Assembly (NCBI GenBank): GCA_030685235.1 | Contig: MU839178.1 | Location: 1 to 64,000, forward strand | Direction of reading: 5' to 3' | Source: Copromyces sp. CBS 386.78 | Taxonomy: Eukaryota > Ascomycota > Sordariomycetes > Sordariales > Sordariaceae | Length of the DNA stretch: 64,000 nucleotides | In this document: one piece after another, positions 1 through 10,488 of the stretch | Numbering within the stretch: position 1 is the stretch's first letter | Layout of the letters: every line of letters begins with the position of its first letter | The notes under the pieces: model-generated | Told to the model about the DNA's origin: nothing | Databases searched by the model: none | What the model saw: the letters and a program-made list of their open reading frames with translations, nothing else | Program-made: the position numbers and the translations under genes

Positions 1-1269
1 CTGGAGGGCTGAAAAGTAGGGCACGAGAGGGGGAGGCCGCCAGGGCCGTGCACGAATGGCGCTGGCACAGAGGCCACGTGACCACCCTCACAACACGATC
101 TCTATAGGGAATAGATATATTTGAGGAGTCTGAGCCACCCGGGACGCCAGGCCTTCATGTTCCACGATGCAATTATTATGGAGCTAGAGGAATACTTGCG
201 GTGTTATTAGCGTGTTGTTACGGGGCGTCGAGCATTGGCAAAAAAACTAGGTAACGGGCTGTAGCTCGAAGCTTGCTAGGAAGAGATCATAATCAAATCG
301 TTTGATCCTCGACAGAAACTACCTACTAGGGAAGTGGGTGGATAATTGTTCAGTCGACGGCTTTTGCTCTTTTCTTTTGGGTCGAAGCTTTTCTTGTTCT
401 TAGTTCTTTTCAATCAAGCTCGAAGTCTTGGTTTCGATCTTCTGTTGTTGTTTTGTGCTTTTCATAGCCTTCGTCTTACGGGTACCTTTGAAGCTCGGTG
501 TGGCGTATCTTCGAGACGGTTGTTCTTATTAGTTTTTGGAGGTTTTCTCGTTCGGGTGGTAGTATTTTGTTGCGCCGTTCTGCGGCTATGACTCGTAATT
601 CTTTTTCTCGCGGCAAGCGTGTCGGAGGCTTAACTGATCGAGCAAAAGGGAGCCTGTAAGTGCTCCCCAAATTGTCAGCTGATAGGAAATAATAGTAGCA
701 GTGGTAAACTGGCAGGGGATTCAACCCGAATTTGTTGCTTGCTTGATTGACAAGCAAGCGAAGGGAGGATGGTCAGAGGGTTGCGGGACAGGGGACTACG
801 AAGAGAAGCAGCTTGCGAGGAGCAGAGGGTTGAGAGACGATGGGAAGATATCGAAAACACCATAATGAGATGGAGATGACAAGGCGAGAAAAAGAATCAA
901 CCACTAGTTGATCCGTCGGGAACATGATGAGAAAATGGATGTGAAAGCATCGGGGCGAAAGGCAAGGGGAAAATTGGTAACTGGAGGGCAAGGGAGAGCT
1001 CGGATCGTCTTGTCAACTACAGGCGGTGGGGGAAAGGGGAGAGAAAGCCAGTTCTACTCCAGATGTATTGTGAAAGATGTAGGGGCCAAGCTGTCGCGTC
1101 GGTATTCATTTTTTCTTTTTCAAGGAAAAACTATAACTCGACTCTTCTTGTGGAACCTAAGGATTCGGCATCAAGCACGACATCCAGCAAAGAAGCTCGC
1201 GCAGGCTTGCATCTGTTCAACAACAGTCATGTCAGTCCCGGTTGTTGTTTCGAAGGTTCTTCCGATCAC

Positions 1270-1300
<31 letters not shown>

Positions 1301-1365
1301 AGAAGAAGAAGAAGAAGAGGAAGAAATGGGGGTTCTTACCGCATCATCACGCGCAAACAACCCGG
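1..1365. other. Intergenic, no supported gene
   Basis: Open frames here are short and look random in composition on both strands. The only marked feature is the purine tract near the right edge. I see no fifth copy of the small-gene family that begins just to the right. Confidence 0.5.
1270..1326. repeat. Poly(A) plus (GAA)n purine tract
   Basis: A run of 29 A is followed directly by a GAA triplet run, giving about 57 nt of uninterrupted purine. Read on the minus strand it is a T/TTC tract starting about 40 nt downstream of the stop codon of the first small-family gene, so it may lie in that gene's 3' UTR. Such tracts vary in length and can form triplex DNA. Confidence 0.9.
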
Positions 1366-1736
1366 TTAGAGCCGGCCCTCCAGCTCCAGCGCACAGGCAT
1401 TGTAAAACATCCAAGGGATGTTAAGCTCGGGCTGGGCGGCCCGCAACCAGTGCAGCTCGAAGAGCAGCCCATGGGTGTCGGCGCCGGTCGCCAGATGGTG
1501 GTCGATGAGCCTCTTGGCCTGCACGGCCAGAGGCCATTGGTAGCTCCAGTCTAGCAGAAATGAAGATGTTTGATTAGCCGTGGGTCATGGAATTGGAAAA
1601 CGTGCAGTGATGCGTGCAGGTCTGTCTGTTGCATACCCCTCTCGAATTCGATCCACCTGGACGCAAAAGTTAGCTTCGTTCTTGCTGTTTGGGATGGATG
1701 AGAGGAGTAGAAAGAAAAGGAGATTACTTACGCCAT
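1366..1736 (-). CDS. Small tandem-family protein, copy A (69 aa)
   Basis: Function unknown. Exons on the minus strand are 1736-1732, 1656-1637 and 1550-1366. The first coding exon is only ATGGC, followed by GTAAGT. The second is 20 nt, preceded by a GCTAAC branch and CCAG. The third starts after TTTCTGCTAG. The joined frame starts MAWIEFERDW and runs 69 residues to a TAA. It shares with copies B, C and D the [WYC]I[SE]F[ES][RK]D[WF] block across the second junction, an AK-x-L core, a Gly about ten residues on, a Leu/Glu block and a C-terminal LE. It has the shortest N-terminus of the four. No signal peptide or membrane segment is visible. The model rests on homology to its neighbours; the tiny first exon is the least certain part. 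Confidence 0.6.
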
Positions 1737-2706
1737 TGTTACTTGTGACTATTTTTTTTCAATCAAAAAAATTCACAGAGAACTTGAAGCCAGCTCGGGA
1801 ATCTCTGATGGTTGGCTAGTGTTTTTGGTTTGGCTTGAAAGAAGGGGGAGAAAAGTAACACAGTGATATTTATAGAGGAGAGTGGAAAGGAGGAGACAAA
1901 AGTCAATTTGGATAGCTCAATAGCAAATACCTTCTATTCACACTCTTCTTTCTCAGGATCAATAGATGGCTGTTATGCCTATTGTCTGTGGTCTCAATCA
2001 GGCAACAATTCGACACCGGACGGACACTTAAAGTTTTCAAACACTTTTCATCTCATTTCTGGCAGAATGATGGCACAATATGAGGGAGCGTTTTTGAGAC
2101 AGCGTATTCATGGTGTTGTTTTGTTTCGTTTTGAATAAGGCGGTACGGTATTTTTGCTGACGGTGGGTAGAGGTCGGATGTAGTGCGCTGAAATTGCGGT
2201 GGTGGTAGAAGGACGTTGGGTTGTGGAAAAAGGAACCGGCAGGCTTGTTGAATACTTTTTATATCTATGTCGACGAGGAATGAATTACAATTCACCGGCC
2301 CTTGAGCTTGCACACCTTGAACCTTTGACACCGTATTCGTGGCAGCGGTGGAGGGAATTTCGTTAGGTAAAATAACAAATATCCAAAACGTAGGACATCC
2401 AGGTTCTACTCTAGTTAGCTGTCGGCACAAAACCTTGAGTCGCGTCCCCTTAACTACGACCAAAACTATGAGCCTCTTGCGGGTGAACGTCAGTACAAAC
2501 CTACAGGATGTATGTAGAACTGGAGAAGCAAATCCCAACAAACAAAAGATAATGAGGGGGAAATTTGGTCAGATCACACCAACGGATTGAGATATATATG
2601 TTTCTGAACACTTAAAGCCCTTCATTCAATTCCCCTCCATGTTCATGTTCCTCATTCTTCCAGTCTTGAGAGTCGTGGTCGACACTCCTTCGCTACCCTT
2701 CAACCC
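1737..2706. other. Upstream region of copy A
   Basis: This is the promoter or leader side of copy A and the 3' side of copy D. It contains the 17-bp motif shared with copy D at 2289-2305 and AT-rich TATA-like stretches. A long minus-strand open frame at 2053-2541 has no family resemblance and overlaps the shared motif, so I treat it as non-coding. Confidence 0.5.
2289..2305 (-). promoter_or_regulatory. 17-bp motif shared with copy D upstream region
   Basis: AATTCACCGGCCCTTGA (plus-strand reading) is identical to 3458-3474. A similar TCATTCC block follows on the minus strand in both places. It lies about 550 bp upstream of the copy A start but about 190 bp upstream of the copy D start. It may be a retained promoter element or duplicated flanking DNA. 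Confidence 0.4.
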
Positions 2707-3267
2707 TTACTCCAAATCGGAAAGATACGATCCATCTTCAAGTGCGGCGACGATCGCACTATGAAAAGCATGCTTCCTCGTTCCCCGCGGACTACGATCC
2801 AGCATTCGCTTTTGCTCCATATATAGGGCAAAGTGGCCGACACCCGAAGCCAGCTGGAAGAGGATCAGGGTTTTGGCCTGATCGCGAGGAGGAAATGGTA
2901 CCCAATCTAGAGGGCGGCAATGTTAGTTTGTACGGCTCATCGTAATGGGGAAGGAAGAGGACAGGGTAAGGTAAGGAAGGAGAAGAGGAGGGGAAAGAAG
3001 GAAGGAAGGAAGGAAGGGCGGGGGATGCGATGACGCGAGCAATGGAAGGTGATGTAGGCAACTGCCCCTGAGCAAGGTAGACGGTAGTGATGTGGGTAGG
3101 AGCCATGTGGCGGAGGCGCATAATCTTGACGTACCTCTTTCAAAAGAAATGTATCTGGAAAGAACGCTCTTTAGGCTTCAGTGGTGACTAAGGAGAGGAA
3201 GGCATAGCCGGGATGGTACTTACGGTTGTCTCGGAGTTAGCGAGGTCGGAGTCCGGTTGGAAGGCAT
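2707..3267 (-). CDS. Small tandem-family protein, copy D (87 aa)
   Basis: Function unknown. Exons on the minus strand are 3267-3224, 3154-3135 and 2906-2707. Introns have GTAAGT and GTACGT donors with TTCCAG and CTCTAG acceptors. The frame closes exactly and ends ...LSDLE before a TAA. The 15-residue N-terminus (MPSNRTPTS...) is basic and rich in Pro/Thr, like that of copy C. The 20-nt middle exon gives YISFER and the last exon opens DWVPFPP. The core carries the family pattern QAK-x-L, Gly, MEQ-x3-R and a C-terminal AIVAALED. There is no signal peptide or membrane segment. Ends, exon count and phases match copy C, which is the main support for the model. Confidence 0.65.
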
Positions 3268-4060
3268 GTTGGTCAAGTTGATCTTGTGGGTGGTCGGTGA
3301 TTTTAGGAGATGAGAAAGTGTTCTTTCGCAAGTGGCTTGCGTTGATACTGTGAGGGAAAATATTGTGTTCTGTGGAACGCAGAATGGCGGAAGAGTTTCA
3401 GGACGAGAATCTGGAACATGAACAGATTTAAATATTTCTTGACGTCGGAATGACCGTAATTCACCGGCCCTTGAACCCTACGCTGAACAGGTATCATACG
3501 CTATGGTGAAGGTAACAGGTTGGGCCATAATCCGTGAACCATAAAGTTGTCTAGGTTTTGGTCAGGTTCTGGTGAATTAAATCCTCTCACACCATGAGCA
3601 TGATCGAGAACCTGACCTGATTGCAGGAGTAACCCTTTACGAAGCCACGACATATGTACGATTGACCCAAGAGGACCAGGACGGCAGGATGAACAAAAAG
3701 TTGAATTTCGCTATGTCATACCCAAAGTATGAGCCGTGAGGCAGGTCTCGGTGAATTCGGAAATAACTGCCAAAAATGTTTTCTCCCCCTTCCATGATTC
3801 GTCCCTATTACCCAACCGTCAATGCCGTGCCCTTGGTGCTATCATTGTCCTTTTTGCCGAAGGTGATTCACGAATTGTTTAGCACAGAGCTTCCAGGTTG
3901 TGATTTGGATAGCACGGGGCTAGTAAAAGGGGTTGTCGGTTGTGTCTCCAAAGATGCTTTTCCTCCTATTTTTTTCCTTTGCCAACACAAGGGCAAAGTC
4001 CATATGTGCCACTATCGCCTCCTTATATCCTCCTTCTCCTGAAAAGCGCGGATCCGGTCT
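3268..4060. other. Upstream region of copy D with a hairpin
   Basis: It contains the shared 17-bp motif at 3458-3474. An 11-bp perfect inverted repeat (GGTCAGGTTCT at 3560-3570, its complement at 3607-3617) has a 36-nt loop. No convincing gene is seen; an 88-codon plus-strand frame at 3776-4042 has no recognisable features. Confidence 0.5.
3458..3474 (-). promoter_or_regulatory. 17-bp motif shared with copy A upstream region
   Basis: It is identical to 2289-2305. On the minus strand it is followed by an A/T-rich AAATATTTAAAT stretch that could serve as a TATA element, about 160-190 bp before the copy D start codon. Confidence 0.4.
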
Positions 4061-4943
4061 TTACTGCAAGGAGCAGCCGTGGCCGATCGGTGACGGTGAC
4101 TCTGGGAACCGCGAGCGAATTCCCCTGCGGCTGGTGGACATGATGGGGTTATCCTCCAGCGTGAGGATGATCGCCGTGTAGAAGCGAAACTCATCCGACC
4201 GCACATCGGGTACAACATGATTCAAGAAGGGGTCGGGTAGCGGTTTGTCCTGCTCTTCGTCCTGCTCCGCGTCATGCTCCAAACATGAAGCCTGCCGGAC
4301 CTTCGCTTTATCTCTGAGGGCCAATTGCTCTTTCAAGAGTTCTGGGCGGTCGAAGCCCTGGGCGAGACGGTCTTTTACCAAGCGGCGGGCGAGGTCGTGC
4401 ATGTTGGCTTTGGGGTCGAAGTCTGTGAAAGGAGACGAAGTCAGTTTTGTCTGTTGACGAATCTCACGAACGGTGGGAAGAAGACATATAAACACAATAG
4501 ACAAGAAATAAACGATGGGCTTACCCTTTTCGAAGGAGATGCACCTGGTGATGGGATGTCAGCTTTCTCCTGTGCTATTTGTGAAGTAAGATATATATCA
4601 GGGAACAGAACAGCACTTACGGTTCCTTGGGTTCCTCTGGTTCCTCGGGTTCTTCGGTTTCCTCCGGCGTTGGAAACGGAGTGTCATTGACGAGAGTCTC
4701 AGCAGGCGTGGGAGGAAGAGTCTCGTCTCCCACGACGGTGGTCGCAGTGGAAAACGTCGCTTCAGCAACGGGAGTTGTGGCCGGAGGAGTGGGAGGACGC
4801 TGCTGGCAAGCTCCGGTCGTAGTCGTCGTCATCGTCTTCGTCGTCCTCGGCTGGGGATTTGGAATCATGGTAAAGGTTGAATTGCCGCCTTCTGACGGCA
4901 TATTTTGATAAAGAGATGGCTTGATGGTGTTGGAGCCGAACAT
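4061..4943 (-). CDS. Small tandem-family protein, copy B, long form (234 aa)
   Basis: Function unknown. Exons on the minus strand are 4943-4621, 4544-4525 and 4422-4061. The first exon encodes about 107 residues rich in Thr, Pro and Glu, ending EEPEEPEEPKEP, probably disordered. The 20-nt middle exon follows a GCTGAC branch and ACCAG and gives CISFEK. The last exon opens DFDPKANMHDLARRLVK. It then follows the family core (LLKEQLALR), with an extra acidic stretch of about 25 residues (HDAEQDEEQDK) before the conserved FYTAIILTLED and a 29-residue tail. An alternative start at the internal Met of MPSEGG would remove 14 residues. Copies A, C and D lack the long head and the acidic insert. Confidence 0.6.
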
Positions 4944-5972
4944 GATGATTTTTGGGGGATTTAGGGTATCGAAGATCGATTGTTGATAGATTGGTAATAG
5001 TAAAGATGGATGACCTTTTTATGGATGGAGGGAAGAAAGGAAGAGAGGAAGCGATTCGAAGGAAGAACGCTTATGTCTGCCCCGAAGATAATAAAAGTAT
5101 TGGCTGCAGCACCAATGCCCGTTCGAATATTACCTGCATTGCAGTGTCTGACTTGGGAATTGACTTTCATGCAGGGACCTGTCGCTTTAAGGACAAAGGA
5201 GAGTTGGTGCAGATTCTCGTCGGAGTCCGTATGTTAGTTCCGGGAGCGAGTGTTTGGGCCCGCTGCAATCCGCGTTATGGGAGTCAATTGCTGCAGCTAG
5301 TGTGAAGCACAATGCACATTGTGTGGCTAAAAACAATGTTGGTGTTATGAATATCATAGAAAATGCGTGGGCGAGAGAGGAGGAGGATAGAGCCACTTGG
5401 TCATACGAACGTTGATGCTAGACTTTGCAGTTATTCAAATGCAATAGAGAAGAGGAAGCCATGGTGTTGGAAGTCCGTGCCCTGGGCCGCCCATTCACTG
5501 GGCCTTGCCCATTCACTGGCACACGCCTTCCAGGTATTTAGGCCGCCCTAGTTTCCGTTTCCTCTTCCGTTAGACAACTCCAGAATCAAGCCCTTTTCGT
5601 TGTCGCCTTTTTCCAGCCTCCAACACATGGACCGTCAGGCAGCCAACAAGAATAAAAACGAGCTTGTGGTTAAAATAGGAGAAAAGAAAACAACCGGGAA
5701 AGGGGCGCAAACCAGACGGAAAGCGAAAAAAGAAAAAAGGTGGCTAGAAATCTCGCGTCGTGCATTTGCAAGGCCACATATGTGCGAAGTCCGCATTTGT
5801 CCAAAGATGCGAGACCCATTGGTAACGGTCGAAAACCGCACCATGAAATCCCCTACCTCTACCGTCCCGTCGTGCAGTTTGACCCGGCCGAATAACCGAT
5901 TTCGCGTTGTCTCGCCATCCCCCCCCTCCTTACTCCCCGTCCATGTTAAAAACGGGGCCCCCAGCCAGGTCT
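4944..5972. other. Intergenic between copies B and C
   Basis: There are low-complexity GGAAGAAAGGAAGAG runs and a short direct repeat of CCATTCACTGG at 5490-5520. No gene is supported. The 140-179 codon frames that enter the region from the right are shadows of copy C in other frames. Confidence 0.5.
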
Positions 5973-6448
5973 TCACAGCATCGGATTCGGCTCCATCCCA
6001 TTTTCCAATTCGGAGACGATGACGTTGTGGAAGAGGTATATTAGTGTTCCCACCGGGCTCATGTCTCTGTACTCCCGCTGCTCCTTTAGTAACGCTGGTA
6101 TGCTGATTCCTGCCGACTTGCGAGCCCTGACGAGAGACTTGGCTTGCTCGCAGAGGGAAGTGTCTGCGTTCCAATCTAGGAGAAATAAGGCAGTGTTAGC
6201 TTGCGATGACCGAGGTTCGCCGGTAAATCTTGGGATGCGGGCAAGGAAGGTTGTGTTAGTGAAGAATCGGGTTTCTCCTTTTTCACTAAATAGTTCCGGG
6301 ACTCAAAAGGAAGTTAACTCACCGCGACTGAAGCTGATGTAACTATAAGTGAGTTAGCACATGATCATACCTGAAGATGAACAAGATACTTCCGTACTTA
6401 CGGGCGTCTGGGAGTTCCAGGATTGGGAGTATACCTGTTGCGTGACAT
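5973..6448 (-). CDS. Small tandem-family protein, copy C (89 aa)
   Basis: Function unknown. Exons on the minus strand are 6448-6402, 6342-6323 and 6175-5973. Introns use GTAAGT and GTGAGT donors; the first has a textbook GCTAAC branch 8 nt before its TAG acceptor. The N-terminus (MSRNRYTPNPGTPRRP) is basic and Pro-rich, the 20-nt exon gives YISFSR, and the last exon opens DWNADTSLCEQAKSLV. Then follow LLKEQREYRDMSP and HNVIVSELENG, which define the family core best. It is the cleanest member of the array for gene structure. No export or membrane signal is seen. Confidence 0.65.
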
Positions 6449-7805
6449 GTTTAAAATGGCTTCCTGTAGTGTTTATGTATTTTCACCTTTCGGTTTCCAC
6501 GACTAGTGTCCTTTCTTTAAACCTAAACAACAAATTCACGGGGCGGACTGAAAGATAAAAGTACAAGAAAGCGCAAGACAGAGGGGATGGGAAGTTAAAT
6601 AGCGGCGGAGAATTAATCAAGAGCCCAGGTGCTTATATTGTCACATGTGTATCGTCTCTTAGTGAGCAAGAGACAATTCATCAGTGACTCAGCCTGGAAG
6701 AAGGACAAATGTTTTCGATTATTGACCTCTGTTTGCCGCTGAGAGACTGGACTGTGACATTTCCACCTGACGAACTCTGGGGCAACAACTTCTGTTTCCG
6801 TCCGAGTCCTGGTTATGACCACAGATCCCATTTTTTATCGTGAGTCTTGTCCAACATGTTTGCTTGACGGAGTGAAAGTCGTGTTAGAGCCCATGTCGTC
6901 CATTTCTGATGTGGTGACCTATCTCACCCCAAGGTTAACAAAAATCGCCGAAAGGAGAGTATAGCCAGATGCGTGCATGCCTTATCCTGGCCCAGGAGCT
7001 GAATGGAAAAGAGTTATCCATGTCCAGGAAATCTGCCACACACTCACAGCCGCCAGCTGGTAGTAGCAATCCGTGCCTTCCTACTTCCCTCGCAAACCTG
7101 CACCTCCTCCTCCGCGCCCGTGCCCACGCGCATTTCATCTCATCCCCTCCCGCCTCAGCCTGTCCCAAGCCCTACGCACCAGGCACCAGGCACCGCCTAT
7201 AACCTTGAGGGTACCTTATAAGGTTCGATACCAGACCCCTCTACCACAACGCGGGCCCAAAGACTGTGTATAGCGCAGTGGTTCCATGTCCCGTTGATGA
7301 AAACACTGCCGGGTGCGTGGTATCCCGTGGTACAGTTTTCGTAGGTCGCTGACTGGAGGATTGAGGTTCGTTCCGCAAGCTCAACAGGGCGACTTAGCTT
7401 TTTGCCTTTTTTTTCGCACTCAACGGTAATTGATAGTATTATAGAAATTCTCGTTGGATTTTTGTCCTTCTTTTGCAAACTTGAATAAGTTTCGAATATA
7501 GAGTTTTGGTTGAGATATCGGCGGTCGCAAAATGGCCGGGCTGCTCCCCCTTCACTCCTACCGGCCCCCTCCTGTCCTCCTCCTCCTCGCTCGAGAAGTG
7601 ACAGGCACAAAGATGCACTCGAACCAACTTCACATAATCACATGCTGAATAGAATAACTTTCGTTCGGAGGCTGATAACTTTCTGTTGAGAGGCGTTTTT
7701 GTGTTCGTAGCAGTAGGTGATATTCCATTCGCGTTTCTTTCTGGGGTTTTCGCACCCAAAAACCGAAGACCTCATGTTTTCTGTCTGAACCCACCACCCT
7801 CAAAT
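6449..7805. other. Intergenic, no supported gene
   Basis: A 72-codon minus-strand frame at 6613-6831 and several short frames at 6935-7273 do not match the neighbouring family. The right part leads to the 3' end of the decayed hydrolase gene. Confidence 0.5.
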
Positions 7806-9583
7806 TCATGAAGCATTCTTATTGAACATCCCCTTAAAGAAGCTGGAACTCAGCGGTCTAGGCTGGCGCTGTAATCCTGAAGCTGGTGCCGGTCGTGCAG
7901 GTAGCGGAGGTGACGTCGGTGTTGAAGCCGAAGGTGGTGGTGACTTGCTCGGTACTCCTCCACCTACACTAGTTTGACTATTGCTGACAGCGGTGCTGCT
8001 TCCTCCGCCACCAAGACTTGATCCGCTATTGCTGTTGGCATTGAGTAAAGGACTGCTCCCCTGATTCCGGATGACGTGGTATGGCTGATAGTACTGGGGC
8101 TGCCCTTCATTTGTGTACACAATATAGCCGGCAATAGAAGGTCCGACCTGCGTTTGCACTGTTGGATTGTATGCCCCTCGTTGTGATTGCTGCTGCTGCT
8201 GCGGCTGCTGCTGCGTGAATTGTTGCTGAGGCAGAGTAGTTGGTGATACAACTATACAACTTCAGGGGCATTCTGGGGATCATGAGTATGGGCTGTTGGG
8301 GCGTATGCTTGATATATGTTGCCATAGTTTGCAGTCATACCCTGATGGGACACCGCTGCAGGAACTTGCTGACCCCATGAACGGCCATCATATGAAGACA
8401 TATCACTGTATGCCATATACTGACCGTTTCCTGTTTGAGCCGCCATGGAAGATAGTGCTTGGTTGTATGCCACCCATTAGTGGAATGCCTCTTGTGCTTG
8501 TTCATTTTCAAACACCGTCGCTAGCCCTGGAGCTGCTATCGTGCTGGGCCATCGGATTTGACCAGGTTTCAATGGTTGCGTGCTAACCCTAGTTTGTCGT
8601 AGCCATCAAGCGTCGCTGACTCTTCGGTAACAAAGTCTTTGTATGCCTTGGGCATGACAATGTTTGGCAAGATTGGCAATGCCGGGTAGGTGTGCCATTT
8701 CGGCGAAGTTTGTTGGTCGCTCTTCGTAAAAGCATAATACGTAGATCTTGTGAGTGAGCTTGGTAATCAAGGTGGCAAACTCTTCCCGGATGGACTTGAG
8801 ATAACTGTTTCCCGGGGTCAAGTCTTCCAACAGCTTTGAGGCTACTGCACCAAAGCCAGTCTTTTCGGCGAGACGAGAGAACATGACGGCGGCAGAAGCA
8901 ATATCAGCACCCTTGAAGGGGGTCCCGAAAAAGATGGCAGCAGAAATAGCCTCAAACATGAAGGGGTACTTTTCGCGGTACGTGTCAGCAAGAGCCACGG
9001 CCTTTGCGATGACTAGGCCACCCATGCTATGTCCGATGAACACAATGGGACGTTTTTTGCAGTTCTGTGGAAGGATATTGTAAGTAAGGGGCTGCGAGGG
9101 CGGAGGTGTGATCACTAACCTTTCTCAAGGTGTTCAAGCCTTGTACAAGAAAATGGGCAATGTTATCCATGAGTTGCTTGACCTTGTAGTCGCCAGCCCA
9201 GGCCGACTCGTACATGTAGAGCAGGATCCGAGCCTTGGGGAAATCCTTGATGATGCCGCCATCTTTGTCGGTAGCCCAGTTGAAGCGGTTCTTGTCATTT
9301 TCAGACTCCCAGCTTTTCTCGGGGTGGGCGCCTAGACCGGGAACTAGGACGATGTCGATATCGGAATCGTCAGGTACATTGTCGTTTTCGGGTGGGTATA
9401 GAGCTGCTTGATGCCTTGTGAAACATTGTCGTAGCCCTTTGCTTTCCTGCCTTTCTGGGTAGGAATACGGTGTACCGACTGACCAGGGCCGGGAGCTTTC
9501 TGGGTGGCCGTGCGATTGAGCGGCATGGCGAAAGGGTTGATGGTCAGTTCCATGCGCTCCTGATGAGCATGAGACACTGGCAA
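7806..9583 (-). pseudogene. Decayed SERAC1/NLR-N-terminal-type serine hydrolase
   Basis: The intact ancestor was an alpha/beta-fold serine hydrolase of the kind found in SERAC1 and at the N-terminus of many fungal NLR-like proteins. Visible pieces in order are: an N-terminus ending GYDNVSQGIKQLY, the strand IDIVLVPGLGAHPEKSW, the nucleophile elbow FIGHSMGGLV, FFGTPFKGAD, and the family block EESATLDGYDKLGLARNH. A Gln/Ser/Pro-rich tail follows, ending FKGMFNKNAS. A normal intron (9119-9065, GTTAGT...CCACAG) is still present. Lesions seen are a TA duplication near 9397-9400 that shifts frame before PPEND, in-frame stops at 8569-8571 and 8536-8538, a frame change, a stop at 8477-8479, and an 8-bp tandem duplication at 8246-8261 that shifts frame in the tail. 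Two of the stops read as C-to-T changes of CGA and CAA. It could be an active short hydrolase using the 9115-8606 frame, but that frame lacks the oxyanion-strand region. Confidence 0.7.
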
Positions 9584-10488
9584 AGGACTAGCTATGGGAG
9601 AAGGGAAATGGCCGTCATGGGAGAGGGGTCATAATATTGAAGTTCAATCTGAGCCAGCCTTGTGCGGCTGAATATCCGAAGGAGCTTAATCGACCATTCG
9701 CTTATTTTGTGTGATCTCGAGGTTGCATCGTATAATCTGGGGGTGGTGTTGACGACCAGGCTCTGGGCTCTTCATGGTGCAGCAAATGATGCCTGGGGTG
9801 GCCAGAACGGCGCCGACATCATTTTGAGACTAGCTAGTCATTTTGGTTGTCCCAATCTGGAACGACGACGCTCTGAAATGCTGGTGCTTGGGTAGCATCG
9901 TGGTGGGCGTCTATCATTGTGTTTCCCATAGGGCTGTGAAGAAGAAACGAGTATCCAAGATGGCTTGAAGACGAAAGATGACAGGTTGCTACACTGCAGA
10001 AGGGAAGAGGAAGTGATGACAGCGAAAGAATTTTCTCGTCATGCAATTTGAGGTGTCGCACTTGCCATTTTCAGTTGTCGACCGATGTCGCGAGGGTGAC
10101 TCCAAGTATTTTGCCCCTTTTCCCGCATGAGCATTGCATTAATTGTACAGGCTGGCCCACATTTCACCAACTGTACCTTGCCTTTTCGACAGGGCAATCC
10201 ACTGCTGTTTACTTCACGCTCTAGAGGTCAACTTGAAAGTCGAAAGTCTAGTATCATTCATCACCTCTTTGGCTACAGACCCGACTGTGAATCTTTCCAC
10301 TATGGCCCCTTGCACTCCATTACTCTAAATCTGATCAAAGAGCCTTGCTCATTTTTGCCCTTCTTATCTGCGATATGCAAACAGAACACTGGCATCATGA
10401 AGACGCTGCACTTTGACCTAATGGGGGACAAGTCTTCCGTTTCTAGACGCCTTTCGACTCCCAAGCCAATGATCCAGTTCAGACCCCC
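9584..10488. other. Intergenic, no supported gene
   Basis: This is the promoter side of the decayed hydrolase and the 3' side of the AlaX gene. Short open frames on both strands have no recognisable features. Confidence 0.5.

Noticed and set aside
2053..2541. Minus-strand frame of 162 codons upstream of copy A
   Set aside because: It overlaps the 17-bp motif shared with the non-coding upstream region of copy D and shows no similarity to the small-gene family.
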